A DNA stretch of 7,316 nt from VGJW01 sp035286125 (GCA_035286125.1 JAYKIS010000079.1:1-7316); one strand, 5' to 3'; counted from the stretch's first letter, positions 1 through 6,730 are shown. Notes: generated from the letters alone by a model not told the origin. Translations and numbers: made by a program.

Positions 1-36
1 GTGACCGCATCGCCCCGCAGCAACGGGAACGACTAG
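1..36 (+). CDS. Possible 3' end of an upstream gene (partial)
   Basis: Frame 1 is open from the window edge to a TAG stop at 34-36 and would give the C-terminal residues VTASPRSNGND. Ten of these eleven codons end in G or C, as in the clear genes of the window, which is weak support for coding. Frame 2 stops at once; frame 3 is open but has a poorer codon pattern. The TAG overlaps the ribosome binding site of the next gene, a packing typical of an operon. Too little is present to name a product, and the stretch could equally be non-coding leader. Confidence 0.3.
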   Translation: MTASPRSNGND

Positions 37-40
37 GGGA
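35..40 (+). promoter_or_regulatory. Ribosome binding site of the secreted EF-hand protein gene
   Basis: AGGGGA lies 8 nt before the ATG at 49 and supports that start. It overlaps the TAG of the possible upstream reading frame. Confidence 0.6.
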
Positions 41-48
41 TAACAGAC

Positions 49-1641
49 ATGAAAAACCTCTCATCTCTCTCCCCGCGAGCCCGCCTTGCCCTGGGCGGTC
101 TGGTCTCGATCACGGTGGGCCTGGGCCTCGCGCCGCAAGCCGGTGCGCACTACTACTCCAATGACGGCTCCGCTGAACCGGACAAGCACCTCAAGGGCCC
201 CATCTCCCTGACGCGTGTCATCCGCAACGGCCAGGTCTGCTACCAGGTGGCCTACACCGAGTTCATCTACCGAGATGTCTCGCCGCTGTTCTACCCTGCC
301 GAGACGGCACTCCAGGCCCTTGAGGCGGCATATTGCGCGGCGCCGAACAGCTGGGGAGCCGATCCGGACCAGTCGCTAAACTGCCATGATTCCCACGGTG
401 GAGCGCAATCCGCGTTGTATTCCGGCGCAGTCTCTCCTCACGGCCAGGCCCTGCGCATCCCGCAGGACATGAAGGAATTCCAGTCGTACCTGGCAGGCTC
501 CACCAACGGGGGCGGCAACAACCAGAACGGTGGATTCGCCCAGAACGCCACCGTGGCCGGTAGCCGCCTGAGTCAGGTCAACAGCGAACCCCTGATGGAT
601 GCAGCGGTCGCCCGCATGTATGCCTTCCAGTTCGCGGCCCAGGCTTCGGGTACGAAACCCAACTCCGTCGATGGCATGCTCAAGGGGGCCGACGCCTACA
701 CGAAGATGTCGCCTGCCGCGCAGGTGTTCATGCAGGTGGCAGCCCTCTACAAGGGCCAAATCGACTTCCAGGCCAACGGCAACGTTGTCAGCAACAACAA
801 CGGTGGCAACTACAACAACGGTACCCTCGCCAACCTGTTGAGGAGCAAGGGCATCGCTACGGGCGGGGGCGTCGGAGCCAACGATGTCGAGACCTTGGGC
901 GCCATCGCCAAGGCCCTCGACTCCGGCAAGATTACCCTGAACGAGATCATCAACTCCGGTGCCATCGGCGACCAGGCGCGCTACAACCGGATCATCGACT
1001 TCGTCGAATCCGGGACGTATGCGATGACCCTCGCGCAGTACGACCGAACGGCCTACAACCCGAACTCAGGTACCAGGGGCAACCTCAACGGCAACACGGG
1101 CAACGCGACGTTCAACTCGGTGTCACGTGCCACGCTGGCCAGCGACCAGTCTGCCAAGACGTCTGTCCTTCAGGCCGCCTACGCCATCTCGCCGAACCCC
1201 TCCCGGGCCGGCGCGCTGGCAGCGACGGACCCCTTTTACCAGAAGGTCCTCGACCTGCACGACCTGAACGGAGTCGGCCGGATCTACGGCAAGGCCGAAG
1301 CCCAGAACTTCGCCTCGTCCATCCGGTGCTTCATGGCAATGGCGATGGACGGTGACCGTGTCCTGGCCAACCTGGACGCGCACGACCGCAACCATCTGGC
1401 CGCGTTCGACGCGGACAACAACGGCGTGGTCAGCGATGCCGAGTTGGAGACCGGACTGAAGAAGCTGGCGACCTTCACGGACGCCGTGGCCCAGGATGCT
1501 CGCGAGCAGACCGGAGGCGTGGCGCCCGGAGGCACCAGGGACGAGGCTTGCGGCCTCGCGCCTGCCCCGGTCGTGACCCCCAAGCCGACGCCTGTCCCGA
1601 CCCCGGTGCCGACCCAGGCGCCGCGGTCGGGCGGCTACTAG
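49..1641 (+). CDS. Secreted 530-residue protein with EF-hand loop and Pro/Thr-rich tail, unknown function
   Basis: I do not recognise the family. A Sec signal peptide is clear: MKN with a basic stretch (R10, R12), a hydrophobic core at about 13-29, and an AGA cleavage site, so the mature chain probably starts at H34. The body has Asn/Gly-rich low-complexity linkers (about 153-166, 243-258 and 337-353). Near the C-terminus a canonical EF-hand loop is present, with D454, D456, N458, G459, V461, S462 and E465 in the expected positions. A degenerate partner loop may lie at D405-E417 (D405, N407, G410, I412), but the acidic residue is one position late. The tail (about 504-525) is rich in Pro, Thr and Val and may span or attach to the cell wall or surface. 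Five cysteines remain in the mature form (64, 96, 112, 427, 501), so disulphides are possible. The ATG is preceded by AGGGGA at 35-40 with 8-nt spacing. Calcium binding is inferred from the loop alone. The next gene encodes a radical SAM enzyme. Confidence 0.85.
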   Translation: MKNLSSLSPRARLALGGLVSITVGLGLAPQAGAHYYSNDGSAEPDKHLKGPISLTRVIRNGQVCYQVAYTEFIYRDVSPLFYPAETALQALEAAYCAAPNSWGADPDQSLNCHDSHGGAQSALYSGAVSPHGQALRIPQDMKEFQSYLAGSTNGGGNNQNGGFAQNATVAGSRLSQVNSEPLMDAAVARMYAFQFAAQASGTKPNSVDGMLKGADAYTKMSPAAQVFMQVAALYKGQIDFQANGNVVSNNNGGNYNNGTLANLLRSKGIATGGGVGANDVETLGAIAKALDSGKITLNEIINSGAIGDQARYNRIIDFVESGTYAMTLAQYDRTAYNPNSGTRGNLNGNTGNATFNSVSRATLASDQSAKTSVLQAAYAISPNPSRAGALAATDPFYQKVLDLHDLNGVGRIYGKAEAQNFASSIRCFMAMAMDGDRVLANLDAHDRNHLAAFDADNNGVVSDAELETGLKKLATFTDAVAQDAREQTGGVAPGGTRDEACGLAPAPVVTPKPTPVPTPVPTQAPRSGGY

Positions 1642-1650
1642 GACCGAACC

Positions 1651-1682
1651 AAGGCCCCCGATCCCTCAGGATCGGGGGCCTT
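1651..1682 (+). terminator. Perfect 14-bp inverted repeat; terminator-like hairpin between two genes
   Basis: Arms 1651-1664 (AAGGCCCCCGATCC) and 1669-1682 (GGATCGGGGGCCTT) are exact reverse complements around a 4-base CTCA loop. The stem starts 10 bases after the stop of the secreted-protein gene. The sequence after it (TTGCCATCATTGTTC) has scattered Ts and no continuous T run, so termination may be partial. The ATG of the radical SAM gene is only 13 bases past the stem, so read-through or attenuation of that gene, or hairpin control of its translation, is possible. Confidence 0.75.
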
Positions 1683-1695
1683 GCCATCATTGTTC

Positions 1696-3438
1696 ATGCC
1701 ACGGGTTCTTTTCCTGAGTCCCCCGCGGCGCGCCGACGGGTCGCGTCCCCTCTTCAACCACGCAAGCCTGACGCTCGCTTCCTTTCTGGTGCGGCAGGGC
1801 ATCGAAGCGCGCATGGAACCCCTCGTCGGGCCAGGATGGGCACGCCATCTCGAACATGTCCTTGCAGACTTCCGACCTGACCATGCCGCCATCAGCTGCA
1901 AGTGGTGGGACACGCTCCATGGCGCGACAGAGGTCGCCAGGCGCGTCAAGGCCCAGGACAGCCGCATTGCCACGTTGGCGGGGGGGCAAACGGCTACGGC
2001 CTTCGCGGACGAGCTTGTGCGCAGGGGCATGCTGGATGCCGTCGTACGAGGCGACGGGGAGCGTCCCCTGCTCGCACGTGTCAGGGGCGAGCCCGGCCCA
2101 AACCTGACGTGGATGCAGGACGGGATCGTCAGGACCACGGAACAGACCTATGTGCAGCGACCGGCAGACGGAGAGGACCTGACGCTCCTCGATGACCTTA
2201 CGGAAATTGCGGACTCCCGCCTGCTCGCATGGATTGGCCGGGAAGTGCCCTTCGTCTGGACAGGGAAGGGCTGCCGAAGCACGTGCCTCTATTGCGCGGG
2301 GAGCGCCCTGGGGCACAAGCGACTCTTCAATCGGACAGGCTATGTCTACCGGCCCATCGACCAGGTCATCCACGATCTGGAAGTCTTTGCACCCTGGTCC
2401 GGCGGCAGCTTCCTGTTCGACTTCGACCCGGTCACGGACCCCGACAAGGAACCCTACTACCTCGAACTGTTCAGTCGCCTGCCCAGAAGACGCTACCATG
2501 CGCTGTTCTATTGCTGGTCGCTGCCAAGCCGAAGCTTCATCGAGAGGATCTCCGACACCTTTGCATCCGCCGTCGTCGGCCTCGACGCCCAGACCTACTC
2601 CGAACCGCTGCGCCAGCGACTCGCCCAACGCGCCTGGATCAAGCCATTCTCTTCGGATGATGCCATCCTCGACCGGCTCGCTGCCATCGGGGAGACCCCC
2701 AATCTGACGGCCTCGGTCTACGGCATCCTGGGACTTGCCACGGAGACCGCAGAGGACGTTCGGCGGGCAGAGGAGTTTCTGGAGCGCATCCATGCCGATC
2801 ACGGGCCCCATCTGCACGAACTGGCGCTGACGCCCCTGTCGATCGAACCGGGAGCGCTCGTCAACGGAAATCCCCAGAAGTACGGCATCGTGCCGTTACG
2901 TCACACGCTGGATGATTACCTTGCGCACACAGGACAAGCTTGGTCGGGACAAGCAGGATTTCATGGCCAACCATGGAAGGAGGATGGCCCGCACCCCTTC
3001 GGGCTCATGCTTGCAGGTGACGCGCCCGATCGTGTCTGGCGCGACTACCAGCGTCTCCAGGACAGGCTCGCCGCGATGGATACCGAGCGACACCAGGCGC
3101 GTGCCATGGGCAATCTGACCTTTACGGAAGATGCCGTACGGTTGGTGCTGCGCAATCGCACGGTCTTCGAGCCCGTCTGGGAGTTGCTGCCGTGGGCCGT
3201 GGACAATGCCCTGGCGTGGGAACGACCGCAGGTCCACATCGAAGCTGAAGACGCCTGGATCCACGTGCCGGACTCGGAGACCTTGACCTTCGACGAACGA
3301 TTCCAGGTCACTGTCGAGGGACTTGGCCGTGTCCGCCACGCCCTCTCATCCGGGCAAGCGCGTCTTCACCTCGAGACGAAGCAGGGGCAGCAATGGGGTG
3401 CCATAGGCGAGCTGCCATCGATTCGCATGCCCAGCTGA
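1696..3438 (+). CDS. B12-binding-domain radical SAM protein (580 aa)
   Basis: The N-terminal part (about residues 3-130) has the Rossmann-type pattern of a cobalamin-binding domain: PRVLFLSPP, then a GGQTAT strand-turn near 96-101, then VVRGDGE at 116-122, matching the V-x-G-E/D-G-E signature of B12-type radical SAM enzymes. The DxHxxG His ligand is absent, as in many members of this class. The radical SAM core follows from about 185. Its 4Fe-4S motif is C193-RST-C197-LY-C200 (CX3CX2C) after a WTGKGC strand, with a later VVGLDAQTYSE segment (293-303) typical of the barrel. About 180 C-terminal residues match no domain I know. Family members do radical methylation or ring chemistry on lipids, peptides or natural products; the substrate here is unknown. 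ATG 1696 is chosen because upstream TTG codons at 1681 and 1690 lie in or just past the hairpin. No good Shine-Dalgarno sits before any of the three, and the nearest G-rich run (1674-1678) is inside the stem. There is no signal peptide, so it is cytoplasmic. Confidence 0.9.
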   Translation: MPRVLFLSPPRRADGSRPLFNHASLTLASFLVRQGIEARMEPLVGPGWARHLEHVLADFRPDHAAISCKWWDTLHGATEVARRVKAQDSRIATLAGGQTATAFADELVRRGMLDAVVRGDGERPLLARVRGEPGPNLTWMQDGIVRTTEQTYVQRPADGEDLTLLDDLTEIADSRLLAWIGREVPFVWTGKGCRSTCLYCAGSALGHKRLFNRTGYVYRPIDQVIHDLEVFAPWSGGSFLFDFDPVTDPDKEPYYLELFSRLPRRRYHALFYCWSLPSRSFIERISDTFASAVVGLDAQTYSEPLRQRLAQRAWIKPFSSDDAILDRLAAIGETPNLTASVYGILGLATETAEDVRRAEEFLERIHADHGPHLHELALTPLSIEPGALVNGNPQKYGIVPLRHTLDDYLAHTGQAWSGQAGFHGQPWKEDGPHPFGLMLAGDAPDRVWRDYQRLQDRLAAMDTERHQARAMGNLTFTEDAVRLVLRNRTVFEPVWELLPWAVDNALAWERPQVHIEAEDAWIHVPDSETLTFDERFQVTVEGLGRVRHALSSGQARLHLETKQGQQWGAIGELPSIRMPS

Positions 3439-3459
3439 AGGATCGGGTGCCTGCCGCCT

Positions 3460-3996
3460 CTATTTGGCGCGCGCGCCCTTGCCCACTTCCGTCTCGAGGG
3501 CGCGAACCCGCTTCAGGACCTTGATTCGCAGGCCGCCCAGATTCTCGGAAGCAGGTGCCTTGGCCAGGGCCAGGACGGCACGCTTCAGGTTCCGATGGGC
3601 ACGCACCAGATCGGGATGGGCCTCGCCAAGCGCCTTTCCGGGGAGCTTGACGCCCTTCTCGAGCTTGCTTGCAGGCGTACGCGTCGCCTTCTCCAACTGG
3701 CGAATGGCGTCATCGACTTCCTTGATGATACCCGGCTTGCGGATCCCGAGGGGTCCGCCTGCCGGCGCCGCGTCCAGAGCCTTGCGTGCCCTGCCCAGAT
3801 CACGCAGGGCTCGATGAATGTAGGGGAAGCGACGCCCGGGGTGACCGTGTGCGGGCTCATTGGGGTCAAGGACCACATCGCCCGTCGCATACGGAACGGC
3901 GTCTGGCGCGGCAGGCTGCTGCGCCAGAACCGGCATCTGACCCGCAGCAAGAAGGCCGAGGGCAAGAGCCAAACGAAGCGGGAAGCAAGCAGCCAT
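3460..3996 (-). CDS. Exported small Ala/Lys-rich helical-repeat protein, unknown function
   Basis: This 178-residue protein belongs to no family I can name. Residues 1-25 are a typical signal peptide (MAACFPLR, hydrophobic core, VLA cleavage site), so it is probably periplasmic. The mature part is short amphipathic helices rich in Ala, Leu, Lys and Arg. Residues 63-94 and 133-164 align without gaps at an offset of 70: A-x-R-x-L-x-R-A-x-x-A-L-x-x-A-P-A recurs, followed by LG and K-x-V, pointing to an internal duplication. The start is set by AGGGGG (4003-4008, minus strand) 6 nt upstream of the ATG and by the signal peptide; an in-frame extension to 4095 would bury the signal peptide and overlap the peroxiredoxin gene. 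The ribosome binding site overlaps the stop codon of the upstream peroxiredoxin gene and the gap is 10 nt, so it is very likely cotranscribed with it and perhaps translationally coupled. No metal or catalytic motif is evident. Confidence 0.8.
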   Translation of the reverse strand: MAACFPLRLALALGLLAAGQMPVLAQQPAAPDAVPYATGDVVLDPNEPAHGHPGRRFPYIHRALRDLGRARKALDAAPAGGPLGIRKPGIIKEVDDAIRQLEKATRTPASKLEKGVKLPGKALGEAHPDLVRAHRNLKRAVLALAKAPASENLGGLRIKVLKRVRALETEVGKGARAK

Positions 3997-4002
3997 ATCG
4001 AA

Positions 4003-4008
4003 CCCCCT
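4003..4008 (-). promoter_or_regulatory. Ribosome binding site of the exported helical protein gene
   Basis: AGGGGG on the minus strand sits 6 nt before the ATG at 3996. It overlaps the TAG stop (4007-4009) of the peroxiredoxin gene, which favours translational coupling and fixes the start. Confidence 0.7.
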
Positions 4009-4474
4009 ACCCATGCTGGGCAACCATGCGCGCGACGTGCCCCGTTGCCTTGACGGCACGATAGACATATCTGATGACTCCATCCCCGTCGGCAACGAAG
4101 GTGGAACGTATCACACCCTTGACGACCTTGCCGTACATCTTCTTTTCGCCGTAAGCACCCAGTTGCGACAGGACCTCGAGTCCGGTGTCGCTCAGCAAAG
4201 GGAAGCTCAGGCCGTGCTTGGCCATGAACTTGCGATGGCTGGCCACGGGATCGGGGCTGATGCCCACGACCTTGACGCCAAAGCCCGCAGCCAGGGCATC
4301 CCGGAAGTCGCAAGCCTGGGTCGTGCAACCCGGTGTGTCGTCCTTGGGATAGACGTAGAGCAGGAGCCCCCCGGACGCCCGAGCGAGGGACATCAGGTCC
4401 GTGGCCAATTCCTCTCCGGAAGCCCCGATGCCTTCAAGCCGCGTCTCGGGAAGGCTGTCCCCAACATCCAGCAT
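4007..4474 (-). CDS. bcp: Peroxiredoxin, Bcp/PrxQ type (thiol peroxidase)
   Basis: The 155-residue product has the AhpC/TSA-Bcp fold signature. The active-site segment is P43-KDD-T47-PG-C50 (PxxxTxxC), with C50 as peroxidatic cysteine and C55 five residues later as the likely resolving cysteine (atypical 2-Cys, as in E. coli Bcp). R123 in RSTFVADGDG fits the conserved active-site arginine, and VVGISPDPVASHRKFMAKHGLSF (70-91) is a typical family segment. The length matches the family. It reduces H2O2 and organic hydroperoxides with electrons usually from thioredoxin; no signal peptide is seen, so it is cytoplasmic. AGGAGG (4480-4485) 5 nt before the ATG decides the start over an upstream in-frame extension to 4651. 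It follows feoB on the same strand with a 50-nt gap, so it is probably part of the Fur-controlled feo transcript; an extra promoter in the gap is possible. Confidence 0.93.
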   Translation of the reverse strand: MLDVGDSLPETRLEGIGASGEELATDLMSLARASGGLLLYVYPKDDTPGCTTQACDFRDALAAGFGVKVVGISPDPVASHRKFMAKHGLSFPLLSDTGLEVLSQLGAYGEKKMYGKVVKGVIRSTFVADGDGVIRYVYRAVKATGHVARMVAQHG

Positions 4475-4479
4475 GAGCT

Positions 4480-4485
4480 CCTCCT
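4480..4485 (-). promoter_or_regulatory. Strong ribosome binding site of the peroxiredoxin gene
   Basis: AGGAGG on the minus strand, 5 nt upstream of the ATG at 4474. It is the best Shine-Dalgarno in the operon and argues for efficient translation from this start. Confidence 0.85.
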
Positions 4486-4494
4486 GTTGCCTGC

Positions 4495-4503
4495 ATCCTA
4501 GCA
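4495..4503 (-). promoter_or_regulatory. Possible extended -10 promoter ahead of the peroxiredoxin gene
   Basis: On the minus strand TGCTAGGAT combines a TGn extension with TAGGAT (4 of 6 matches to TATAAT). It lies in the 50-nt feoB-peroxiredoxin gap, about 20 nt upstream of the ATG. I see no good -35 at the usual distance. It would allow peroxiredoxin expression independent of iron; the match is weak. Confidence 0.25.
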
Positions 4504-4524
4504 CAAAGCAGCCGAAGGACCTGA

Positions 4525-6438
4525 TCAGGCAAGGACCCGGTAGACCAGCGCCGCGAGCCCATACGCCAGGACATTGAAGCCGAGAAGTTGCCCCCAGGCG
4601 ACACGCGCACTGCCCGACTCTCGCCAGGCCACGACGAAGGTGCTCGCGCACTGCATGGCGATCACGAAATACACGAGCAAGGCAACGCCCGAAGCCAGGG
4701 TGAACATCGGGGTACCATCCTGAAGCGTGGCCTTGGCCATCGCCCCGAGCAGGCCCGCCTGCAGGCTGTCTCCGACAGCCGTGACGCCAAGTGCAAGCGC
4801 GAGCGAGGCCACGAAGACCTCGCGAGCAGCAAACGCGGCGATCAAGGCGACGCCGGCACGCCAGTCAAGCCCGAGGGGTGCAAAGGCGAAATCGATGGCC
4901 TGGCCCCAGCTGGCCGCATAGGACCCTTGCAGCCGCAAGACGGGGTCATCGCCCGCGACCGGGAAATAGGTTGCTGCCCAGAGAAGGGTTGCCACGACCG
5001 TAATGGGCAGGGTTGCCTTCTCGAGGTAGGAGCGCACCTTGAGAAGGACACCATGGACGACCCTTCCCAGCACGGGACGACGGTAAACGGGCAATTCCAG
5101 CACGAAGGGTACGGAAGCGCGCGCGTCCGCCGGAAGGGTCCGCGCAACGCACCACGCGAGCAGAGCGGCCAGGGCCAGGCCACCGAGGTAGAGCGTCGCC
5201 AGGGCCACCCCACCAAGCCAAGGCTTGTCTGCCGGCACAAGGAAACCCAGGATCAGGGCGTAGACAGGCAGTCGCGCCGAGCAACTGGCCAAGGGAACCA
5301 CAAGGATGGTCAGGCGCCGGATGCGGGCGTCAGGAATCGTGCGCGTGGCCAACATGGCAGGGATGGCACACGCGAAACCCGACAGCAAGGGAACGAAGGA
5401 ACGCCCCTCCAGTCCCAGAACGGAGAGCGGACGGTCCGCCATGGTGGCCGCCCTCGCCAGATACCCGGAATCCTCGAGCAGGATCATCGCAAGGAAGAGC
5501 AGCGCGATCTGCGGCACGAACATCAGGACCGAGCCCAGACCAGCCACGAGACCGTCCCTGACGAAGTCTGCAAGGGCACCCGGCGGCATACGGTCGTGCA
5601 GCCATCCCCCCAACGCGCCCACCGTCGCATCCACGGCGTCCATGGCAGGTTGTGCGACCCAGAAGACCGCACTGAAGACCGCGGCCATGGCCACGAAGAA
5701 AGCCACGAAGCCCCAGAAGGGATGCAGCAGCCAGGGATCGAGGCGCTCATGGAGCGGCACGCGGACGCGCAGGGCAGGACGCGGCAGCGGCGAGAGGACC
5801 TGCAGCGCCAACGCATCGGCTTCCTGCCGGGCAGCTTCGACCCGGTCACGATCCCAAGGCACGGGGGGGTGAGGAGATGTCGTCACGACAGGCAACGCGG
5901 CAACGGAGTCAGCCAGCCCCTCAAGCGACTTCGGATCACCCGCATCGACACGAACGACGGGCATGCGCAAGGAGGCCTCGAGGTCGCTCCGGCAGACTTC
6001 CTGTCCTTGTTCGGCGAGCAGGTCGCCCATGGTCAGGGCGACCACCACCGGCAGACCCGTCTCGCGCAACTGGAATGCGAGGTAGAGGTGACGTGCCAGT
6101 TGGGTCTGATCCAGCACCAGCACGACACGCGGTGGGCGCTCGGCCCCAGCCGGGAAGAGAATGTGCCGTGTCACGGCCTCGTCCGCACCACGCGGTTCGA
6201 GACCTACAATTCCCGGGGTATCGAGGACGCGCCAACCCTCCCCCACTCCTGTGCCGACCCAGCGACCTTCCTGAAGGTCCACCGTCGCCCCGGGGTAGTT
6301 GACGATACGCGCCCTGATGCCACTCAGGGCCTGAAACAGGGTTGACTTGCCGACATTGGGTGGCCCCACCAGGACAACCGGCAAGCCGTCCGAAGCCCGG
6401 GCACGATCTCCCGGTGCAGGATTCAGGCCTTCAGGCAC
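4525..6438 (-). CDS. feoB: Ferrous iron transporter FeoB
   Basis: FeoB is an inner-membrane Fe(II) importer with an N-terminal G domain; at 637 residues this one is shorter than E. coli FeoB (773). G1 is GPPNVGKS (25-32), G2 includes T52 in NYPGATVD, and G3 is DTPG (73-76). The G4 position reads TMGD (136-139) where the guanine-specifying NxxD is expected, and G5 is not recognisable as an SA motif near 163-167. A linker (about 190-235) leads to a membrane part with hydrophobic segments near 240-262, 298-322, 346-366, 375-400, 407-432, 474-494, 527-552, 577-600 and 614-636. Both Gate motifs are present: GFACAIPA (354-361) with C357, and PLASCSARLPVY (382-393) with C386; FAAREVFVASLA (536-547) and MQCAST (595-600) are further landmarks. 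The start is GTG at 6438, overlapping feoA by 16 nt, with no clear Shine-Dalgarno, so translation is probably coupled to feoA. A TTG at 6384 is an alternative. No feoC follows. Confidence 0.95.
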   Translation of the reverse strand: MPEGLNPAPGDRARASDGLPVVLVGPPNVGKSTLFQALSGIRARIVNYPGATVDLQEGRWVGTGVGEGWRVLDTPGIVGLEPRGADEAVTRHILFPAGAERPPRVVLVLDQTQLARHLYLAFQLRETGLPVVVALTMGDLLAEQGQEVCRSDLEASLRMPVVRVDAGDPKSLEGLADSVAALPVVTTSPHPPVPWDRDRVEAARQEADALALQVLSPLPRPALRVRVPLHERLDPWLLHPFWGFVAFFVAMAAVFSAVFWVAQPAMDAVDATVGALGGWLHDRMPPGALADFVRDGLVAGLGSVLMFVPQIALLFLAMILLEDSGYLARAATMADRPLSVLGLEGRSFVPLLSGFACAIPAMLATRTIPDARIRRLTILVVPLASCSARLPVYALILGFLVPADKPWLGGVALATLYLGGLALAALLAWCVARTLPADARASVPFVLELPVYRRPVLGRVVHGVLLKVRSYLEKATLPITVVATLLWAATYFPVAGDDPVLRLQGSYAASWGQAIDFAFAPLGLDWRAGVALIAAFAAREVFVASLALALGVTAVGDSLQAGLLGAMAKATLQDGTPMFTLASGVALLVYFVIAMQCASTFVVAWRESGSARVAWGQLLGFNVLAYGLAALVYRVLA

Positions 6439-6635
6439 GCGGCATCGGAGAGACGGATGGCCAGGCGCGCACCACGAACCTCGACGATTACAGGCCCGCC
6501 GAAGGGCGCCCGGGCCAGCAGGCGCACACGCGTGCCCCGCGTGAAGCCAAGTTCCATCAGGTGCCGGACGCGGCTGTCGCCACCTTCGACATCCGTGAGG
6601 ATGACCTCATCACCGGGATTCAGGCTCGACCACAC
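6423..6635 (-). CDS. feoA: Ferrous iron transport protein FeoA
   Basis: FeoA is a small cytoplasmic SH3-like protein that works with FeoB. The 70-residue product shows the family pattern: a leading L-x-P-G-D, then R24-HLMELGFTRGT (24-35), a V-x-x-L strand, AP-x-GGP-x-x-V-E-V (43-53), RGARLAIRLSDA (54-65). The start is GTG at 6635, because the perfect Shine-Dalgarno GGAGGTG (6645-6651, minus strand) is 9 nt upstream. An in-frame GTG at 6647 would lie inside that Shine-Dalgarno and is unlikely. The Fur box and promoter sit about 45-75 nt upstream. The stop at 6423-6425 falls within the feoB reading frame. Confidence 0.92.
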   Translation of the reverse strand: MWSSLNPGDEVILTDVEGGDSRVRHLMELGFTRGTRVRLLARAPFGGPVIVEVRGARLAIRLSDAACLKA

Positions 6636-6644
6636 GACGCCACG

Positions 6645-6651
6645 CACCTCC
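6645..6651 (-). promoter_or_regulatory. Ribosome binding site that sets the feoA start
   Basis: GGAGGTG on the minus strand is a 7-base match to the anti-Shine-Dalgarno. It lies 9 nt before GTG 6635 and contains the alternative GTG 6647, so the shorter FeoA is preferred. Confidence 0.7.
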
Positions 6652-6678
6652 GCAGCCCTGAAAGCTTCTCAACGCCCA

Positions 6679-6708
6679 ATGATGCGCCTAGATGAGAATC
6701 ATTGTCAA
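6679..6708 (-). promoter_or_regulatory. Sigma70-like promoter of the feo operon
   Basis: On the minus strand a perfect -35 TTGACA (6703-6708) is followed after 18 bp by CATCAT (6679-6684), 4 of 6 matches to TATAAT. Transcription would start near 6672, leaving a leader of about 36 nt before GTG 6635. The Fur box overlaps the -35 and the spacer, the classic position for repression. The -10 is the less certain part. Confidence 0.55.
6693..6707. promoter_or_regulatory. Fur box (7-1-7 type) between feoA and ahpD
   Basis: TGAGAATCATTGTCA matches the 7-1-7 consensus TGATAAT-N-ATTATCA at 13 of 14 defined half-site positions except two (12 of 14 identical). The 19-bp alignment at 6688-6706 gives 13 of 19 matches to the classical Fur consensus. 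It overlaps the -35 and spacer of the feo promoter, so Fe(II)-Fur should repress feoAB and the genes downstream. The ahpD ATG is 61 bp to the right, so Fur might also affect that gene. An additional 7-base inverted repeat, CAATGAT (6677-6683) and ATCATTG (6698-6704), overlaps one half-site. Confidence 0.8.
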
Positions 6709-6730
6709 CAAGACAGGCAATAGCGGAACG

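Noticed and set aside
1570..1630. LPXTG-like or PEP-CTERM sorting signal at the end of the secreted protein
   Set aside because: The Pro/Thr-rich tail ends in RSGGY with no hydrophobic segment and no PEP or LPxTG motif.
1980..1986. G7 homopolymer in the radical SAM gene, and a second at 5863-5869 in feoB, as possible phase-variation tracts
   Set aside because: Both reading frames are intact through the tracts, runs of seven are not rare in GC-rich DNA, and nothing shows slippage or a surface-variable product.
1687..2817. A 376-codon open frame on the - strand opposite the radical SAM gene
   Set aside because: It is the antisense shadow of a gene with clear motifs; no ribosome binding site, family pattern or independent support was found.
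3439..3459. Bidirectional terminator in the 21-bp gap between the convergent genes
   Set aside because: I looked for an inverted repeat and found none; the GGCGCGCGCGCC nearby (3466-3477) lies inside a gene and has no T run.
4520..4529. CCTGATCAGG palindrome at the feoB stop as a terminator
   Set aside because: It is a 10-base palindrome with no loop and no following T run, so it cannot form a useful terminator hairpin.
4588..6345. A 585-codon open frame on the + strand opposite feoB
   Set aside because: It lies wholly antisense to a certain feoB, its translation is rich in Arg, Gln, Gly and His with no domain or hydrophobic pattern, and such shadow frames are expected in GC-rich coding DNA.
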